A stretch of DNA of 64,000 bases from Ianthella basta (lineage: Eukaryota > Porifera > Demospongiae > Verongiida > Ianthellidae), in contig CAXHTE010000068.1 in NCBI GenBank assembly GCA_964019415.1, positions 23,738 through 87,737 on the forward strand, read 5' to 3'. The notes beneath the pieces are model-generated. The model saw only the letters and a list, made by a program, of their open reading frames with translations. It had not been told where the DNA came from and did not search any database. A program made the position numbers and the translations under genes. Positions 1 through 10,913 of this stretch are shown piece after piece (position 1 is the stretch's first letter; each line of letters opens with the position of its first letter).

Positions 1-2
1 GG

Positions 3-197
3 GCGGTATCAAGCGAATCGCAACATGTACCGACGCTATTCAAGTGGGCACAGCAGCAAGAACTCTCTCTGCAGGAAAGGGAAAGGCAGTGGTGCCTTCT
101 GGATGTGTCCAAACTACTTGCTGATGATGATACGTGTGCCTTCAATTGCTGCGAAACCGGTTTCCTAATGTACAGAGTATTGGCTCATTTGTTGTGA
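3..197 (+). CDS. Possible C-terminal coding fragment, unknown
   Basis: One frame is open from the window edge to a TGA at 195-197. It encodes about 64 residues of mixed, non-repetitive composition with a charged helical stretch (WAQQQELSLQERERQW) followed by a cysteine-containing tail. The composition looks more protein-like than the other frames here. It could be the last exon of a host gene or the end of a transposon ORF. I do not recognise the family, and the start lies outside the window. Confidence 0.25.
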   Translation, partial: AVSSESQHVPTLFKWAQQQELSLQERERQWCLLDVSKLLADDDTCAFNCCETGFLMYRVLAHLL

Positions 198-984
198 TCA
201 GCAGGCGATCAGATACAAACAGCTTGCACAGGGGAGGATGTTCATGCTTGGTAGACTGACAGTTAGTATACCACTACCCCAAAAAGTGGCTTCAAAGTAC
301 ATGTCCATACGTACATTAGAGTACCTCCATACAGTAGACCCCTGTGAGTCCTCACGAATCCATCAAACGATGGAAAACCCATTCCTCGGTGACTTGGGAC
401 ATCTTAAGCCACTGTTGGGAACACCCTCAAAGGGTAGCAATGTGCTACGCCTCAGTTTTGAAGTGCAGCAAGATCAAACTTCCAGTGAGTGTTCGGCTTC
501 AACCTCGAGAAAGTGTGCGCCATTCTTCCCAATTCGCTATTGCAGTCACTGACTACGAGCACCTTCTATTTAACAACAATTTAATCCTCCCAGGGCTTAG
601 AGAAATGGACAAATCTCCATTGACGTTGTCAAAGCACTGCAGGTGCCCATTTTCCTATGTTTACATATAGCAATGTAGTGTACCATTCACCATTGAACGT
701 CACTTCCGCAAAGTGGGCGGGGCAATGCATATCCTTTATAGCCCCACAATGCGTCAGATGAGTGTTCGCAAGTGTATATGGCACAAGCTTCGGCCGCCGT
801 TAGTCAGCACGCCATTTAGGACATCTGCGGTGGTTGTGCCAGTGGGCGCCATTTGAATTACTACGAGGCAGCTTCCGGTGGATGTTTCCGAGTTCGTGTG
901 GAGCCCAGGTTCTAGCTGCCACTTCAGTTCTGCTCCAGAATAAATACATGAGGGCCATATACCTGCATTGCTGTCCTATGGTTG
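198..984. other. No recognised gene
   Basis: Two overlapping short ORFs (238-552 and 344-670) are present but match nothing I know and have no splice or repeat context to support them. I see no RNA gene or transposon end in this stretch. Confidence 0.4.
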
Positions 985-1298
985 TGGCAATTTATCATAT
1001 CTGAGCTTATGCTCCATAAAAAGTGCAGAAACAAGAAAGAATAGAAATTTTCTACAAAACCCACTAAAGATATAGGGCTGGCATGAAAAGTACAGAAACA
1101 AGGAAAGGCTACTACACAGTGGAGCATTCACCATTCATTGTCCCTACATGCAAGAGTGCTGCACCATATGGTGCAACACTCTTGCATGTAGGGACAATGG
1201 TGAGTGCTCCACTGTGTAGTAGCCTTTCCTTGTTTCTGTACTTTTTATGCCAGCCCTACATCTTTAGTGGTTTTGTAGAAAATGATTACTCTTTCTTG
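985..1298. mobile_element. Foldback MITE, family 1
   Basis: A long near-perfect inverted repeat. The arms 1032-1167 and 1168-1298 are reverse complements that meet at the palindrome TGCACCATATGGTGCA. The left end extends to about 985 with sequence that recurs, inverted, at the right end of a second copy near 23.9 kb, so the right arm here is slightly truncated. There is no coding capacity. A half copy lies at 22832-22950 and a fuller one at 23645-23955. Transcribed, it would form a hairpin of about 130 bp. Confidence 0.8.
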
Positions 1299-3123
1299 GT
1301 ATAGAGGGATCAGTCTGCTCAGTATCCCAGGCAAAGTCTTTGCAAAGATTCTGGATGCCAGAATCTTTGTACATTGAAGAATTCGTGGACAAAGTGAAGG
1401 ACTGGAACGAAAATACAGCCACATTTCATCACCATTGCAATTTAGCTCTTACCCATTCTGGATTAATCATTTTGCTATGAATATCATTATGGCATAAGGC
1501 TTGGCCAACGCCAAAGTAAATTCTGCCAAATGCAATAATTTCATCAATCCACTAAAATAAATTCTCACAATAAGTGCTCCTACAAGAGATACTCTACAAG
1601 CCAACAGACCATATGAATCTATTTACAGCTAACATTCCACCATAGCTGGGAATTAATGCACGATTTCATTGAAATAGCCATGCAGTGTACAGTGTACCAG
1701 CAAGATGACCAGCCCTTTGGGTGGATCCATCCATTTTATGCTAAGGCATTCAAACAGGCTTTGGGAGTACTAACCAGTCACCTTCCGGGACAACATATCC
1801 TCTTTCTCCGGCACCTTATCTGTGCAGACATAATTATAATGAGAATGCACTGATGAATTAGCTGCCATAGGGTGCGAACATCATACTAATAGGTTGTTTG
1901 TAAACCACCTAGACTCCCTTCCTATATCTCTGAATATAGTGCCAGTAATGTACAGTAGCTATTGCATCCACAATTATTTTTCATAAGAGTCATCTCACCT
2001 CCGGTGGCATACTGGTGTGAGTGGCCTCCAGATGAATATGGATTTCCTTCAGAGTGTGGATTGGTGCTAGAGTCAGGATTGCATTGCTCCATATGATAAT
2101 GGGAAGGTTGAGTTGAGCTTTGAAACTACATAACAAGCAAGGATAGAATGAAGTTAAGTGATTGTATGAACAGCACAAAAAGGAAAACAAGTTGCTATCA
2201 AAAGTGTACAGCTGTAACCCTACAGCAGTGATTTCCTTTAGCCTCCTCCACCATAGTACAGGGAGGTGCTTGCTTTGAAAGTTTGGGATGGTTGAGGCCC
2301 GTTGAGTGACTAGTTGTCCATGTGTCACAGGCATGCCAAACGTCCCTGAGGGCTCATGTTTATCTGCATGCTCAGAGTATGTCTACGGTGACTTGCAACA
2401 CTGTATGGGATAAGGCTAGAACTGCTAGACTCTTCAACGTGTGCAAACCTCTCGTTGTTGTGCACGGTACTCACGCAGAATCATGTACCTTGTTTTTGGT
2501 TAGACTTTGGCTAATTTCCACACTTCATATGCCGTGGCCCAACGTATATAAATTCCATACTTTTGCACCATCTTGGAATGTTCATTTCACCCATCTCTGT
2601 ATTCACAAAATTGATCACACAGGTGCCGACGGATATTACGTATTAGGTGTGAAAATCCTTATGCCTTGCATGCACGTGGTCCAATGTAGAGTGACTTGCA
2701 TAGTTGTGTGGGCAGATTAAAGTACGTAACTTTGAATACTTTACTTTGCAAAATCCTACAGTGTGCTTTATGGCTGTTCCTAAATTTCCACAGGAAAGCT
2801 AGGGTGCCATGTCAATGCTAGCAAGAACTGTTAACACTGACACTTTTCTCACACTTTGAAATGCAGAGCCTGCCCGGGATATTCCAAAGGTTGCAAATTC
2901 AAAAGATCGAAGCTGGCTAACATGCCATGCCACATTGTGCATGCAGCCATTTAGTCAGTACTGAAGGAAGAATAGGCAGACAATTACAGTCAAACTGAGC
3001 ACCAGGTCCTACATTATTGTAAAAGACATATCCCCGTTACTATGGCAACAGGCCCTGATAATTTTCATATACATTAAGAGCCCAGGGCTGATGACTTGAC
3101 CTGTGCGTATATATATATATATA
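1299..3123. other. Intergenic, no recognised gene
   Basis: The longest ORFs here (1990-2334 minus, 2322-2720 plus) show no recognisable domain or codon pattern. A (TA)n stretch at 3110-3122 precedes the Helitron end. I see nothing else supportable. Confidence 0.4.
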
Positions 3124-3925
3124 CTAGCGGACAGACCTGCCCTTCGGGTAGGTCTCTTTGCGTGCTCGGCGTATGCCAGCTGGTTGGACACAGGCTGGTA
3201 ATGCCATTGCTACTCAGGCCCCAGCTAGTAATGCACTGGCTGGTCATGCATGCTCTGGCAAAGGATAGTCCAGGCTGGCCTGGTGACGTCAGTGTGACTG
3301 ACCTACCATGTGTTCATGCAATTTACATGGAAGATCACCGTAGACAAACAACGGATAGTTGTAAGAAGCTGATGGTTTCTGTGTGTGAGACAACCCCCCT
3401 TTCCTTTTTTCCGCTTCGGCATTGCGCTAGCTTGGGTGGAATCCTCGCACCTGCGCGCGAATGCCTAGGATACGGCATACTTTCTTCCAAGATCCAAGAT
3501 GGCCGACGGTCGGTTCATCCTGGGCTTTAGCTGCGCGCTCCTCGGCATCAGCTTATTTTAGCACGTCTACCACCTTATATTGATGTGAGGTACAGCGTAC
3601 GACGGCTGGGAACGTTTGGGCGCTTTTCGTCGATGTTCGCGGGAGGAGTTCGCGAACAACGGTTGGGGTTCTTTTGTATTGGCAGCATAGGAGCGTGCGC
3701 GGAAAACCGTATATTTTCTCCGTAAATCCAAGATGGCGGACGGTTGTTTGGAGGTTTTTTCGCCGCGCACTCCTCGGCAGGGGCTTCTTCGCGCACATCG
3801 CCCCCCTTAGATCGAGACCGGGTGTGGCGTCCGTAATCTGGGAAAGTTTGGTGTTCATGCGCCGTTGCTCGCGGGAGGAGTTCGCAAACAACCATTCTGC
3901 TCAACTCCTTCTTTATATATATAGA
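3124..3925 (-). mobile_element. Non-autonomous Helitron
   Basis: Read on the minus strand, the element starts TCTATATATATAAAG directly after a host A (3925/3926) and ends in CTAG (3127-3124) followed by a host T. Just inside the CTAG end is a hairpin with a 9-10 bp stem of the type AGACCTACCC/GGGCAGGTCT around a GAAG loop, then six bases, then CTAG. This is the standard Helitron layout (5' TC, 3' hairpin then CTRR, insertion between A and T). There is no Rep/helicase ORF, so it is non-autonomous. Internally it repeats a module beginning GGGAA(A/C)GTTTGG that also occurs in the copies at 22.3 and 57.4 kb. Confidence 0.75.
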
Positions 3926-5122
3926 TGAGGGGTCGCACAGGTCAAGGGTAAAATACCGCACAGGTTAAACCACAAAAATGTCATCAAAATGTCATGAATT
4001 TCATTATACACAACAAAATCCACCAGAAGTAAAATAACACAAGGCTACAGTACAAACATTGCTTTAGTATAAGTTTGCTATAGCAGTTACTAGAAGTGGC
4101 AGAATTTCTCAGCTATGCTGTGAAAAGTCCTCCAGAAGTTGGTCAAACTCTGCCTGTGTAATTTCTGGAGGACTTTCCATATATACATAGCATAGCCAAG
4201 ACTTTTCTGCTCGGCTAATAGAAATCGTCACTGGCCTGCCTGGCTTTAACAGTGAACAGAGTCAACCACTTGGCCAGATGGCTAAGGTCTGCTCGTTCGA
4301 GCAAATCTCCTGGGCAGTATTCTTCGCCCGAGAGCTGTCATGCCTGCTTCCAGTCAGCAAAAACCTTAATGGCCCCAGCACTGTCGATTTCTAGATATTC
4401 GGCTGAACGTACTTCTGCTGTGCCGCTTCCACATCTTTCTTAGAAACGAACTGGAAGCAGGTGGAATTTCCAATATTGCCAAGAGTTAGCTAAGCGTTTC
4501 TTTGCCTTTCAGAGGCTCGTTCTCCCTCTCTGCACTGGCTATGGCATTTAGAGCACTTGTCAATGTTGGGACAAGAACAGTCAACAAAATCGTTACGACA
4601 CAGGCAAAAGCAACCGGGATTGATGGAGCTCATCCTTGCAGCAGCTGGCTATGGTCTCCTGCCAAAAGAGAAGGTGCTTAAAGGAGCTGCGTGACCCACA
4701 GGAAATGAAATATAACAGGTATAGTCCTATTAGTGTGCTATATGATGCATATGCATCATATCGCACACTAAGAGGACTATAATTATTACATATTGCTGAT
4801 ACGTAGCTACATTGGCAATAGGCCCAGAAACGTCCATTTGTGGACTCGGTTCTGGAGCTAATTAACCTACAAAGGAATGCAGCCAACCAAAAACAATTCA
4901 GCATGTGGTACTGTAATGGTTTTCTCCTGTTCACTATGGAACATGGTACAGTCTCTTTGGACAGGTTGGAGCTAGGGACGGTCTAGGAAGTAGCATAGCC
5001 CTAAAATAGCTGCAAAATGGCCAAACACAACAAAATCATATTGACGTTGTGGGGCATCTGTAACCAAGCACACTAGGACTGTGAATGATGACGGCTCTAC
5101 CTGGCACGTGGCATGATGATGA
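3926..5122. other. No recognised gene; one palindrome
   Basis: No convincing exon. A near-perfect palindrome of about 62 bp lies at 4719-4781, centred on GATGCATATGCATC. An imperfect inverted repeat around 4120-4185 (CTCCAGAA...TTCTGGAG) is also present. Confidence 0.4.
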
Positions 5123-5489
5123 TAGTCTTGCGTGGCCCAGACCCCTTTCCTACCTCCTGCCTTTATATTGCACAAGAGGCAGGTTCTCATCAAGTGCTTG
5201 TTCACAGGAGGATATTATAAGATAGGAGGAATTAGCTAAGTGAGTGACGTACCACGAGGGAAGCAGAAATACTATAGTGTACAATACCCATCAGGTCCTG
5301 CTCCTAAAAGTGCCACTAGCTCACACCTCCATTATCAAAACCTGCGGGTTTTAAATTATTACAGTAGAGAAGTTTAGACTGCCTTGGAATAAGCGTGAGA
5401 GGAACCAGCCCTGCATAGGAAGCTCCAATATATAGACCCTTTCCTCTGCACTCTTATGCAATAGAGGAAAGGGTAGCCACGCGAGACTA
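5123..5489. mobile_element. MITE with TAGTCTCGCGTGG termini
   Basis: The ends are inverted versions of TAGTCT(T/C)GCGTGGC, followed by an AGACCCCTTTCC-like block on the left and a CCCTTTCCTC...GAGGAAAGGG hairpin on the right. There is no ORF. The same terminus borders the larger foldback element at 61407-62393, and a single terminus appears near 47.14 kb, so this is a dispersed family in this genome. Confidence 0.6.
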
Positions 5490-5514
5490 GAATAATGACT
5501 GAAAGGGTTACGAA

Positions 5515-5913
5515 TAAGGGTCGAACAAATACTCTACATTAAGTTCGACTATTCGTTGCTTCCAATGAACGAATATTCAAATCTTCGTTCCACCGGAAGT
5601 GATTACTAAATATGGCCGTCTTCTGTGGAGCGATTACCAGAAAAAAATGGGAGGAGAAAGTCGAATGAAGAGCAGAACAGGCGAACTTGACCTGACAGAA
5701 AGCATTTTTATACAGTCTCTGCGTAATCCATAAAACATTGGAGGTGTTTCGTTCCATAGATATCGACTGATTCATGAGCGAAACGAGTTTTGTTGGCGGC
5801 CATTTTTATGACCTCATTAAGCGTCATCAATCCAAACGAATAAAATTATCCTTCGAATATTAGGCTATATACGGAACGAATAGTCGATTATTCGGTTATT
5901 CGTTCGACCCCTA
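5515..5913. mobile_element. hAT-type MITE
   Basis: The terminal inverted repeats begin TA(A/G)GGGTCGAAC and continue with ATTCG-rich sequence. Eight-base flanks GTTACGAA (5507-5514) and GTTACGTA (5914-5921) differ at one position, as expected for a hAT target duplication. There is no transposase. The same TIR is found at 30535-30625 next to a hAT transposase pseudogene, so that element or its relatives probably mobilised this one. Confidence 0.8.
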
Positions 5914-6063
5914 GTTACGTACATGCAGGCCATTCGATAATACACAAATGGAAGCAGTACTGCACTTCATTTGCATGGGTTGGTTCATTTTGCAGGTTTT
6001 GGGGGTGAATAAGTTGGTCACACACTAGGAATGCTTGAAAACGCACCATTTACAATACTGCCT

Positions 6064-6477
6064 TTACGTACACATATAGGGCAAACAAGGACTCCCATAG
6101 GCAAAATGGCGCGCATATGGGCCCTGCATATGCGCATGTATGCCTTGCAATCCAAGCCTAGAAGGATAAATAGTTAAGTTCATGCGGTGGGTCGAGATTC
6201 GTACCATTCTTGAACTTCTCTGATCACGAGGCACAACTCTGAACGTTTGTACTGGAGTAGCCACAAACCCAGGAGGAAGATCCACCCACTTTTTAAAGTC
6301 CCCATCAAACGTCTGAAGCACAATATCAGAAGTCTCCTTTTCAGCTAGGTCTTCGAACATAGAAATCGCCAGCTTCGCGATGGCCAGTAGGTCTGTATCA
6401 GAGCTGGGAGTTGGCAGCCAGCCCACTCGATTACTGTCGTTGTACGTCAGCAGCACTTTCCTGGGGTCCTCGGCCAT
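6064..6477 (-). CDS. Unknown protein, probable first exon
   Basis: An ATG at 6477 opens a well-composed reading frame starting MAEDPRKVLLTYNDSNRVGW. About 90 residues look genuinely coding, with alternating hydrophobic strands and a helix (LLAIAKLAISMFEDLAEKE) that would suit a small beta-grasp fold; this is inference only. The last part, rich in HAHMQGPYARHF-like residues, looks like read-through into an intron. A possible donor is GTACGA just after the codons FRVVPRDQRSSRM, near 6200. A perfect hairpin MITE lies 54-157 bp upstream of the ATG. I do not recognise the family and find no further exon. Confidence 0.45.
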   Translation of the reverse strand: MAEDPRKVLLTYNDSNRVGWLPTPSSDTDLLAIAKLAISMFEDLAEKETSDIVLQTFDGDFKKWVDLPPGFVATPVQTFRVVPRDQRSSRMVRISTHRMNLTIYPSRLGLQGIHAHMQGPYARHFAYGSPCLPYMCT

Positions 6478-6530
6478 AGCTCTCGCGGTACCCCGCCCTG
6501 AAATCTTCTAGTCACTCCCACACGGCTGTA

Positions 6531-6634
6531 GTCTCGTCCCAGCCCCACTTCCGCAAAAATGGCTGCCGCCGTCGAAAAGTTATCGCGGGCCGCAGCCATT
6601 TTTGCGGAAGTGGGGCTACGAGACTTTAACCCTC
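6531..6634. mobile_element. Short hairpin MITE
   Basis: An inverted repeat of about 40 bp per arm: it opens TAGTCTCGTCCCAGCCCC and closes GGGGCTACGAGACTTTA, with CACTTCCGCAAAAATGGCTG mirrored in between. The terminus resembles that of the elements at 5123 and 61407. It lies directly upstream of the unknown minus-strand exon starting at 6477. Confidence 0.75.
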
Positions 6635-6941
6635 CTCGTATCTAGGCAATTGCCATTATTCTAACCTAACTACTTCCTGTGGCAAAGGGGCAAGGGCACG
6701 CTCGTGACAAGTTGGGAGGCAACCTGCGGTGCCTCCCAACGACTTGGCAGGTGGAAAGACTGTCCACCTGCCATTCATTGAGGGGCAGCCCCTCCACCAG
6801 GTGCCCCTGTACGCATGGGAGCACTGGTTAGAGCTAGCTGCTGCTGGGCTGCCCCTGCTTTGCCTGCCTGTGGGTTGCTGCTGCATGGCAAACCCTCGCT
6901 GATCAAGTGAGGTTAGGGGCTGCTGCCCCTCCTATGATTAG

Positions 6942-7245
6942 CTGCTTGCAATTGGGTTGCGCTGGCAACCTCTGCTGCGAGAGCTATGGGCTGCTGAGCC
7001 CTCTAGGCTTAGCTGCTTGGGTTGCGCTGGCAACCTCTGCTGCGAGAGCTATGGGCTGCTGAGCCCTCTAGGCTTAGCTGCTTGGGTTGCGCTGGCAACC
7101 TCTGCTGCGAGGGCAATGGGCTGCTGAACCCTCTAGGTTTAGCTGCTTGGGTTGAGCTGGCAACCTCTGCTGTGCATGCTATGGGCTGCTGAGCCGCCTA
7201 GGCTTAGCTGCTTGGGTTGCGCTGGCAACCCTTGCTTTTGGTGCC
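6942..7245. repeat. 65 bp tandem repeat, about 4.5 units
   Basis: The unit starts TGCTTGGGTTGCGCTGGCAA and ends GAGCCCTCTAGGCTTAGC. Copies diverge increasingly to the right. It lies beyond the 3' end of the DIRS coding region and may be part of that element's terminal sequence. The sequence from 6660 to 6940 is similarly GC-rich and contains no supported gene. Confidence 0.8.
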
Positions 7246-7612
7246 TGCTGGCCCGTTGCTAGGCTGGTACGGACTTTTGGGGATACCCCATACACACGAA
7301 AGTAATCACCTAGGGTGATTCATCCCCCAAAGTCAGTACATATAAATATGCTAGACGTCCCCCTCTGGGTAGCCGTACTCTGTACCCCGACCACTACTGG
7401 TCTGTCGCTCAGCGTCAACAAGTTCTCAATGGTTAACTCAAATAAGTATGTCCACATCAGCCAACTGAAAAGTACAAGGCATGCACTGAAAGATGATTGA
7501 ACTGACATGCACTACAAAATTTGCCATTATGACTCAACGCAACTCAACAGTAGTTCGGTGTGTGCTAACATGTGGTTTGGCTTATACGTGTGTGCCACAT
7601 ATGAGTCCCTGC

Positions 7613-8603
7613 TCATCTTCCTAAGCTCGCTGACAGTTGTGCCAGGGTCTGCTGAGGCATCCGAATATATCTCAGATTGGAGTCGCTGGCCCATCTTCCC
7701 AATGTCTGGATTGTAGAATCATGGATCCCACATGCTGCTGCTGTGGTTGCTGCACCAATCCTGAATGAGTGGCAGGAGTACCCCTGTTGGATCGATGCCA
7801 GCTGCTGTGAGAGTTGACCTCAGGAGGCTAACCAGTTTGGCTCGTGTGAGTGGCTGACGGTCCTCTGTCTGGAACAGTGGACCCTGGTCAAAACCCCGTG
7901 CCGCCAAGTACGCGAGCATTGCTGCTATTGGACACAACTCGTTGTTGGTCCTGCCGATGAATAGATTGATGCCCTGCCGTGCCTGGTCAGTCTTGGAGCC
8001 TTTAAGCGATATTTGAATTAGCGAGGGGCTCTGCAAGTCATCCACCGCGATGTCCATGGGGGTCAAGTGCCACGCTGGGTCAAATGAGTTAACCGATGGT
8101 GATGTCATCTCACCTGACCTCAGGAACGCGAAGAATCCTAGACAGCATGCCGACCACAGCATCACGTTGTCCCACTTGTGTGGTTCCCGGTCCAATGCTG
8201 CCTTGACTCTCCTCAGGACGCACGGTGTTATGGGAAAGTGTGTGTCCTTCGCTTTGGGTTTCGACCTCTTTAGCCCTTTTAAAGCTAGTTGGAGCCGCAA
8301 TGCGCCTGCCAGTGGGTCCCCAAGCCCCTGTACAATGTGCATGTGACGGATGGCCGAGAGATAGGACCTCACTGAGCTGTGGGCTAGGCGTAACGAGAGG
8401 TGAGCGACGAACAGGATCAATATGAATTCTCGAGCTGGCAGTGGGGATACTCCCATACAGTGGCAGAACTGCATGAATTCTGACTGGCCGACCCGGTAGG
8501 CCTTGCGAGAGCTCGGTGCTAAGCTGTCCCTGATGAGGTCCTTAGCCACTCCTTCCAGGCCGGTGACGTCCACTTCGGTTGCTGGTTCGTCAGAAAGCTC
8601 CAC
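7613..8603 (-). pseudogene. DIRS tyrosine recombinase
   Basis: The first 280 codons are intact, with the N-terminal SAM-like helices (SSRKAYRVGQSEF..., SSVRSYLSAIRHMH) and box A arginine in FLRSGEM. Near 7785 the frame shifts. The other frame then supplies the rest of the catalytic domain: CHSFRIGAATTAA (His and Arg of the R-H-R-Y set), LGRW, and the presumed nucleophile tyrosine in LRYIR, ending at a TGA at 7613-7615. All catalytic landmarks are therefore present across a single frameshift. In DIRS elements this enzyme integrates a circular DNA intermediate. It lies directly downstream of the RNase H domain, as usual. Confidence 0.85.
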
Positions 8604-8705
8604 AAGGGGGATGGGACCGGTGTAGGGGATCTGTGCGCCTGGGGAGTTGCCTCGAAGAAAACCTGCATGTGGTTACGAGAGACAGCATCAGCTGGAGTGT
8701 TGGAA

Positions 8706-9837
8706 CTCCCTGGGATGTGCTCAGCCCTCAGTTTAAAGTCGCACCTAGCACAGAAAAAAATGGATGCGCCGCAGTAAGTGCATTAAGATGTGGTCTTTGC
8801 ATGACTGGGCTGTGATCACTTGGACCACAGCCATGTTGTCGCACTGGACCAATACCTGTTGGTGATGCCATTCTGGGCCCCAAACGGCACATGCAACAGC
8901 GATGGGGACTAGCTCTTTAGCAGCGATGCTCTGTGGCATCCATTCTTCATCCCATGAATGCTGTAGCCATGCCTGTCGTCAGACTGCGCCACAGCCCCAT
9001 GCACCGGAGGCATCTGAGGAAAAGATGACAGTTGGAGTCCATTTTGGATTGTGGACCTCCATCATGCTCCGTGCATTCCAAACTGAAATGAAGGTCTCCC
9101 ACCAAGCCAAGTCAGCTTGGAATTCGGCATCCAGCTTGACCCAGTGGTCTGGGTGTCTTGCCTTCGTGGATAGATCTATCATGCGTCTTAAAAAGACTCA
9201 GCCTGGGTGCACCACTTTGCAGGCATGTGAGAGCTTCCCCACTAGTGACAGTAATTCACGTTTCTTGCAGGCTTTCTTGTACTTCCACAGCCTGATCAGT
9301 GCCTTCAATTCCTCCAGCTTTTGCTCGGGCAGGCGGATCTCCCTACGCTCTGTATCCAATGCGATGCCCAAGAATGTGAGTACTGCCGATGGGCCTTCGA
9401 TCTTCTCCCTCTTCAACGGCACCCCTAGCCACTCACAGGTCCTCAATATTAAATCTAGGTTGTCCCTGCATTCTGTGGTGTCCGGTTGGCCCATTGTTAG
9501 AAAGTCATCGATGTAATGTGTGCTCCATGACACACCCTGTTTGAGGAAGGTCCATTCCAGTGCATCAGCAACTGCTGTAAATATCTTGGGGGATGACCTG
9601 AGCCCAAAGGGGAGGGTCAAATCAAGGTAAACCTTTCCATCCTAGCTCATGCCCAGTAGGTGACGATCTTCTGGGTGTACTGGGATATTCCGGAAGGCGT
9701 GAGCTATGTCAACTTTGGCTAGCATGGCGCCTGGGCGTAGTCCCAAGATATGGGCAATAGCTTGGTCCACGGTTGGATACTGTACTGAGCATAACTGAGG
9801 GTTGATCACTCCTGTGAGGTGGCGAGGATAGATCCAG
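8706..9837 (-). pseudogene. DIRS reverse transcriptase and RNase H, C-terminal part
   Basis: From 9837 downward the translation gives the RT palm segments (MLAKVDIAHAFRNIPVHPED, then LTLPFGLRSSPKIF and HYIDDFLTMG with the catalytic YIDD), followed by the thumb and an RNase H domain (FSSDASGAWGCGAV, AAKELVPIAVA, VQCDNMAVV, then SNTPADAVSR). An in-frame TAG at about 9642 stands where the family has tryptophan, and further stops and shifts separate the RNase H blocks. It continues upstream across the Penelope insertion at 10455. Confidence 0.85.
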
Positions 9838-10455
9838 GATTTGGACCGAACAGACTACATGATGAAGATGGAGAATCTGCTGGAAGACGATGCCTACAGG
9901 AAGGTGACACGTGACCCCACAAGCAGGATGGAGAAGAGGATCTCCACTGCACTCAAAGATTGTGAACACAAAGGCTACATCACAACCAAGCAACGCATGC
10001 ACCTCGCCCACCAGGTTATTTCCCCTTCCCCACCACAGATCTATGGCTTACCAAAGGTGCACAAAGAAGGTGTCCCCCTCAGATCTATTGTGGCAGCCAT
10101 TGGATCACCATCACACCTCCTTGCGAAGGAACTCACCAGGATCCTGTCACCACTGGCTGGCAAGAGCCCCTCACATGTAAGGAACTCAGCGGACTTCGTG
10201 CAGAGGATCCGCCAGACATGTCTTGCAGAGACCGACATTATGATCAGCTTTGATGTAGTGAGCCTGTTCACCAATGTTCCAGTGGATGAGGCCCTCCTAG
10301 TCATTGCTGAGCGACTGCAGCAGGACACAACACTTGAGGAGTAAACAAGCATCCCCATTCTGGATCTTTGCCACTTGGTGGAGCTCTGCCTAAAGTCGAC
10401 TTACTTCCAGTTTGGCGGATCTTTCTTTGAACAAGTGAAAGGGGCAGCAATGATC
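9838..10455 (+). pseudogene. Penelope-like element reverse transcriptase fragment
   Basis: The plus strand encodes a PLE-type RT N-terminal half: IYGLPKVHKEGVPLR, VRNSADFVQRIR, then MISFDVVSLFTNVPVDEAL, and after an in-frame TAA at 10342-10344 it continues TSIPILDLCHLVELCLKST with YFQFGGSFFEQVKGAAM. The family's YxDD motif and the GIY-YIG nuclease are missing because the copy ends near 10455. It is inserted antisense into the DIRS RT, with loss of some DIRS sequence at the junction. PLEs are often 5'-truncated; here a central piece survives. Confidence 0.85.
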
Positions 10456-10813
10456 TCAGGAATGGACTGGTGATCCTGCCCGCTGCCAGCTCAGTGGCTA
10501 GGTACTGCTCTACTGGTATGGGATTCCTTACGGCTGATAACATGTTTGCTGATAGCGACGATCTCCTACTGCTGCTGTACTGGTACCCAATGTGGAAGCT
10601 ATTTGACAGGCCTGAGATGACATAGGAAGCTAGGGCCTGGTTTGGGTGCTGGTGCAAGAGGCCTTCCCAGCGGTGTGGGAGTAATGGTGTGACAATGTGG
10701 GAGGCTGTTGAATGAATCGAGACAAGGTGTTTGGGTGTAGGCTTGCAACTCTCTAATTGAATCAACTGGTTGGTGTCTATGTGTCCTATACAAAATAACT
10801 CATCTGAATTCAT
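10455..10813 (-). pseudogene. DIRS reverse transcriptase, N-terminal part
   Basis: Minus-strand frame with TPLLPHRWEGLLHQHPNQAL, then YVISGLSNSFHIGY, NMLSAVRNPIPVEQYLATEL and AAGRITSPF. This is the conserved block ahead of the DIRS RT palm domain. It runs straight into the Penelope fragment and resumes at about 9837 after a short loss that includes the expected segment around the first RT motif. Confidence 0.75.
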
Positions 10814-10913
10814 TAGAGGTGCTGTTTCTCTGATTGGGTGTTGACAGGGGCCATCAAATATTTCCCAGTGGGTAATCAGGTCTGGATCATGTGCTGCAAC
10901 TGACTCTATTTGC

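Noticed and set aside
6942-7245. Tandem array considered as a CRISPR
   Set aside because: Units are contiguous and diverging with no unique spacers, in a eukaryotic context with no cas genes.
8902-9516. 204-codon plus-strand ORF
   Set aside because: It is the antisense shadow of the DIRS RT/RNase H, whose motifs are on the minus strand.
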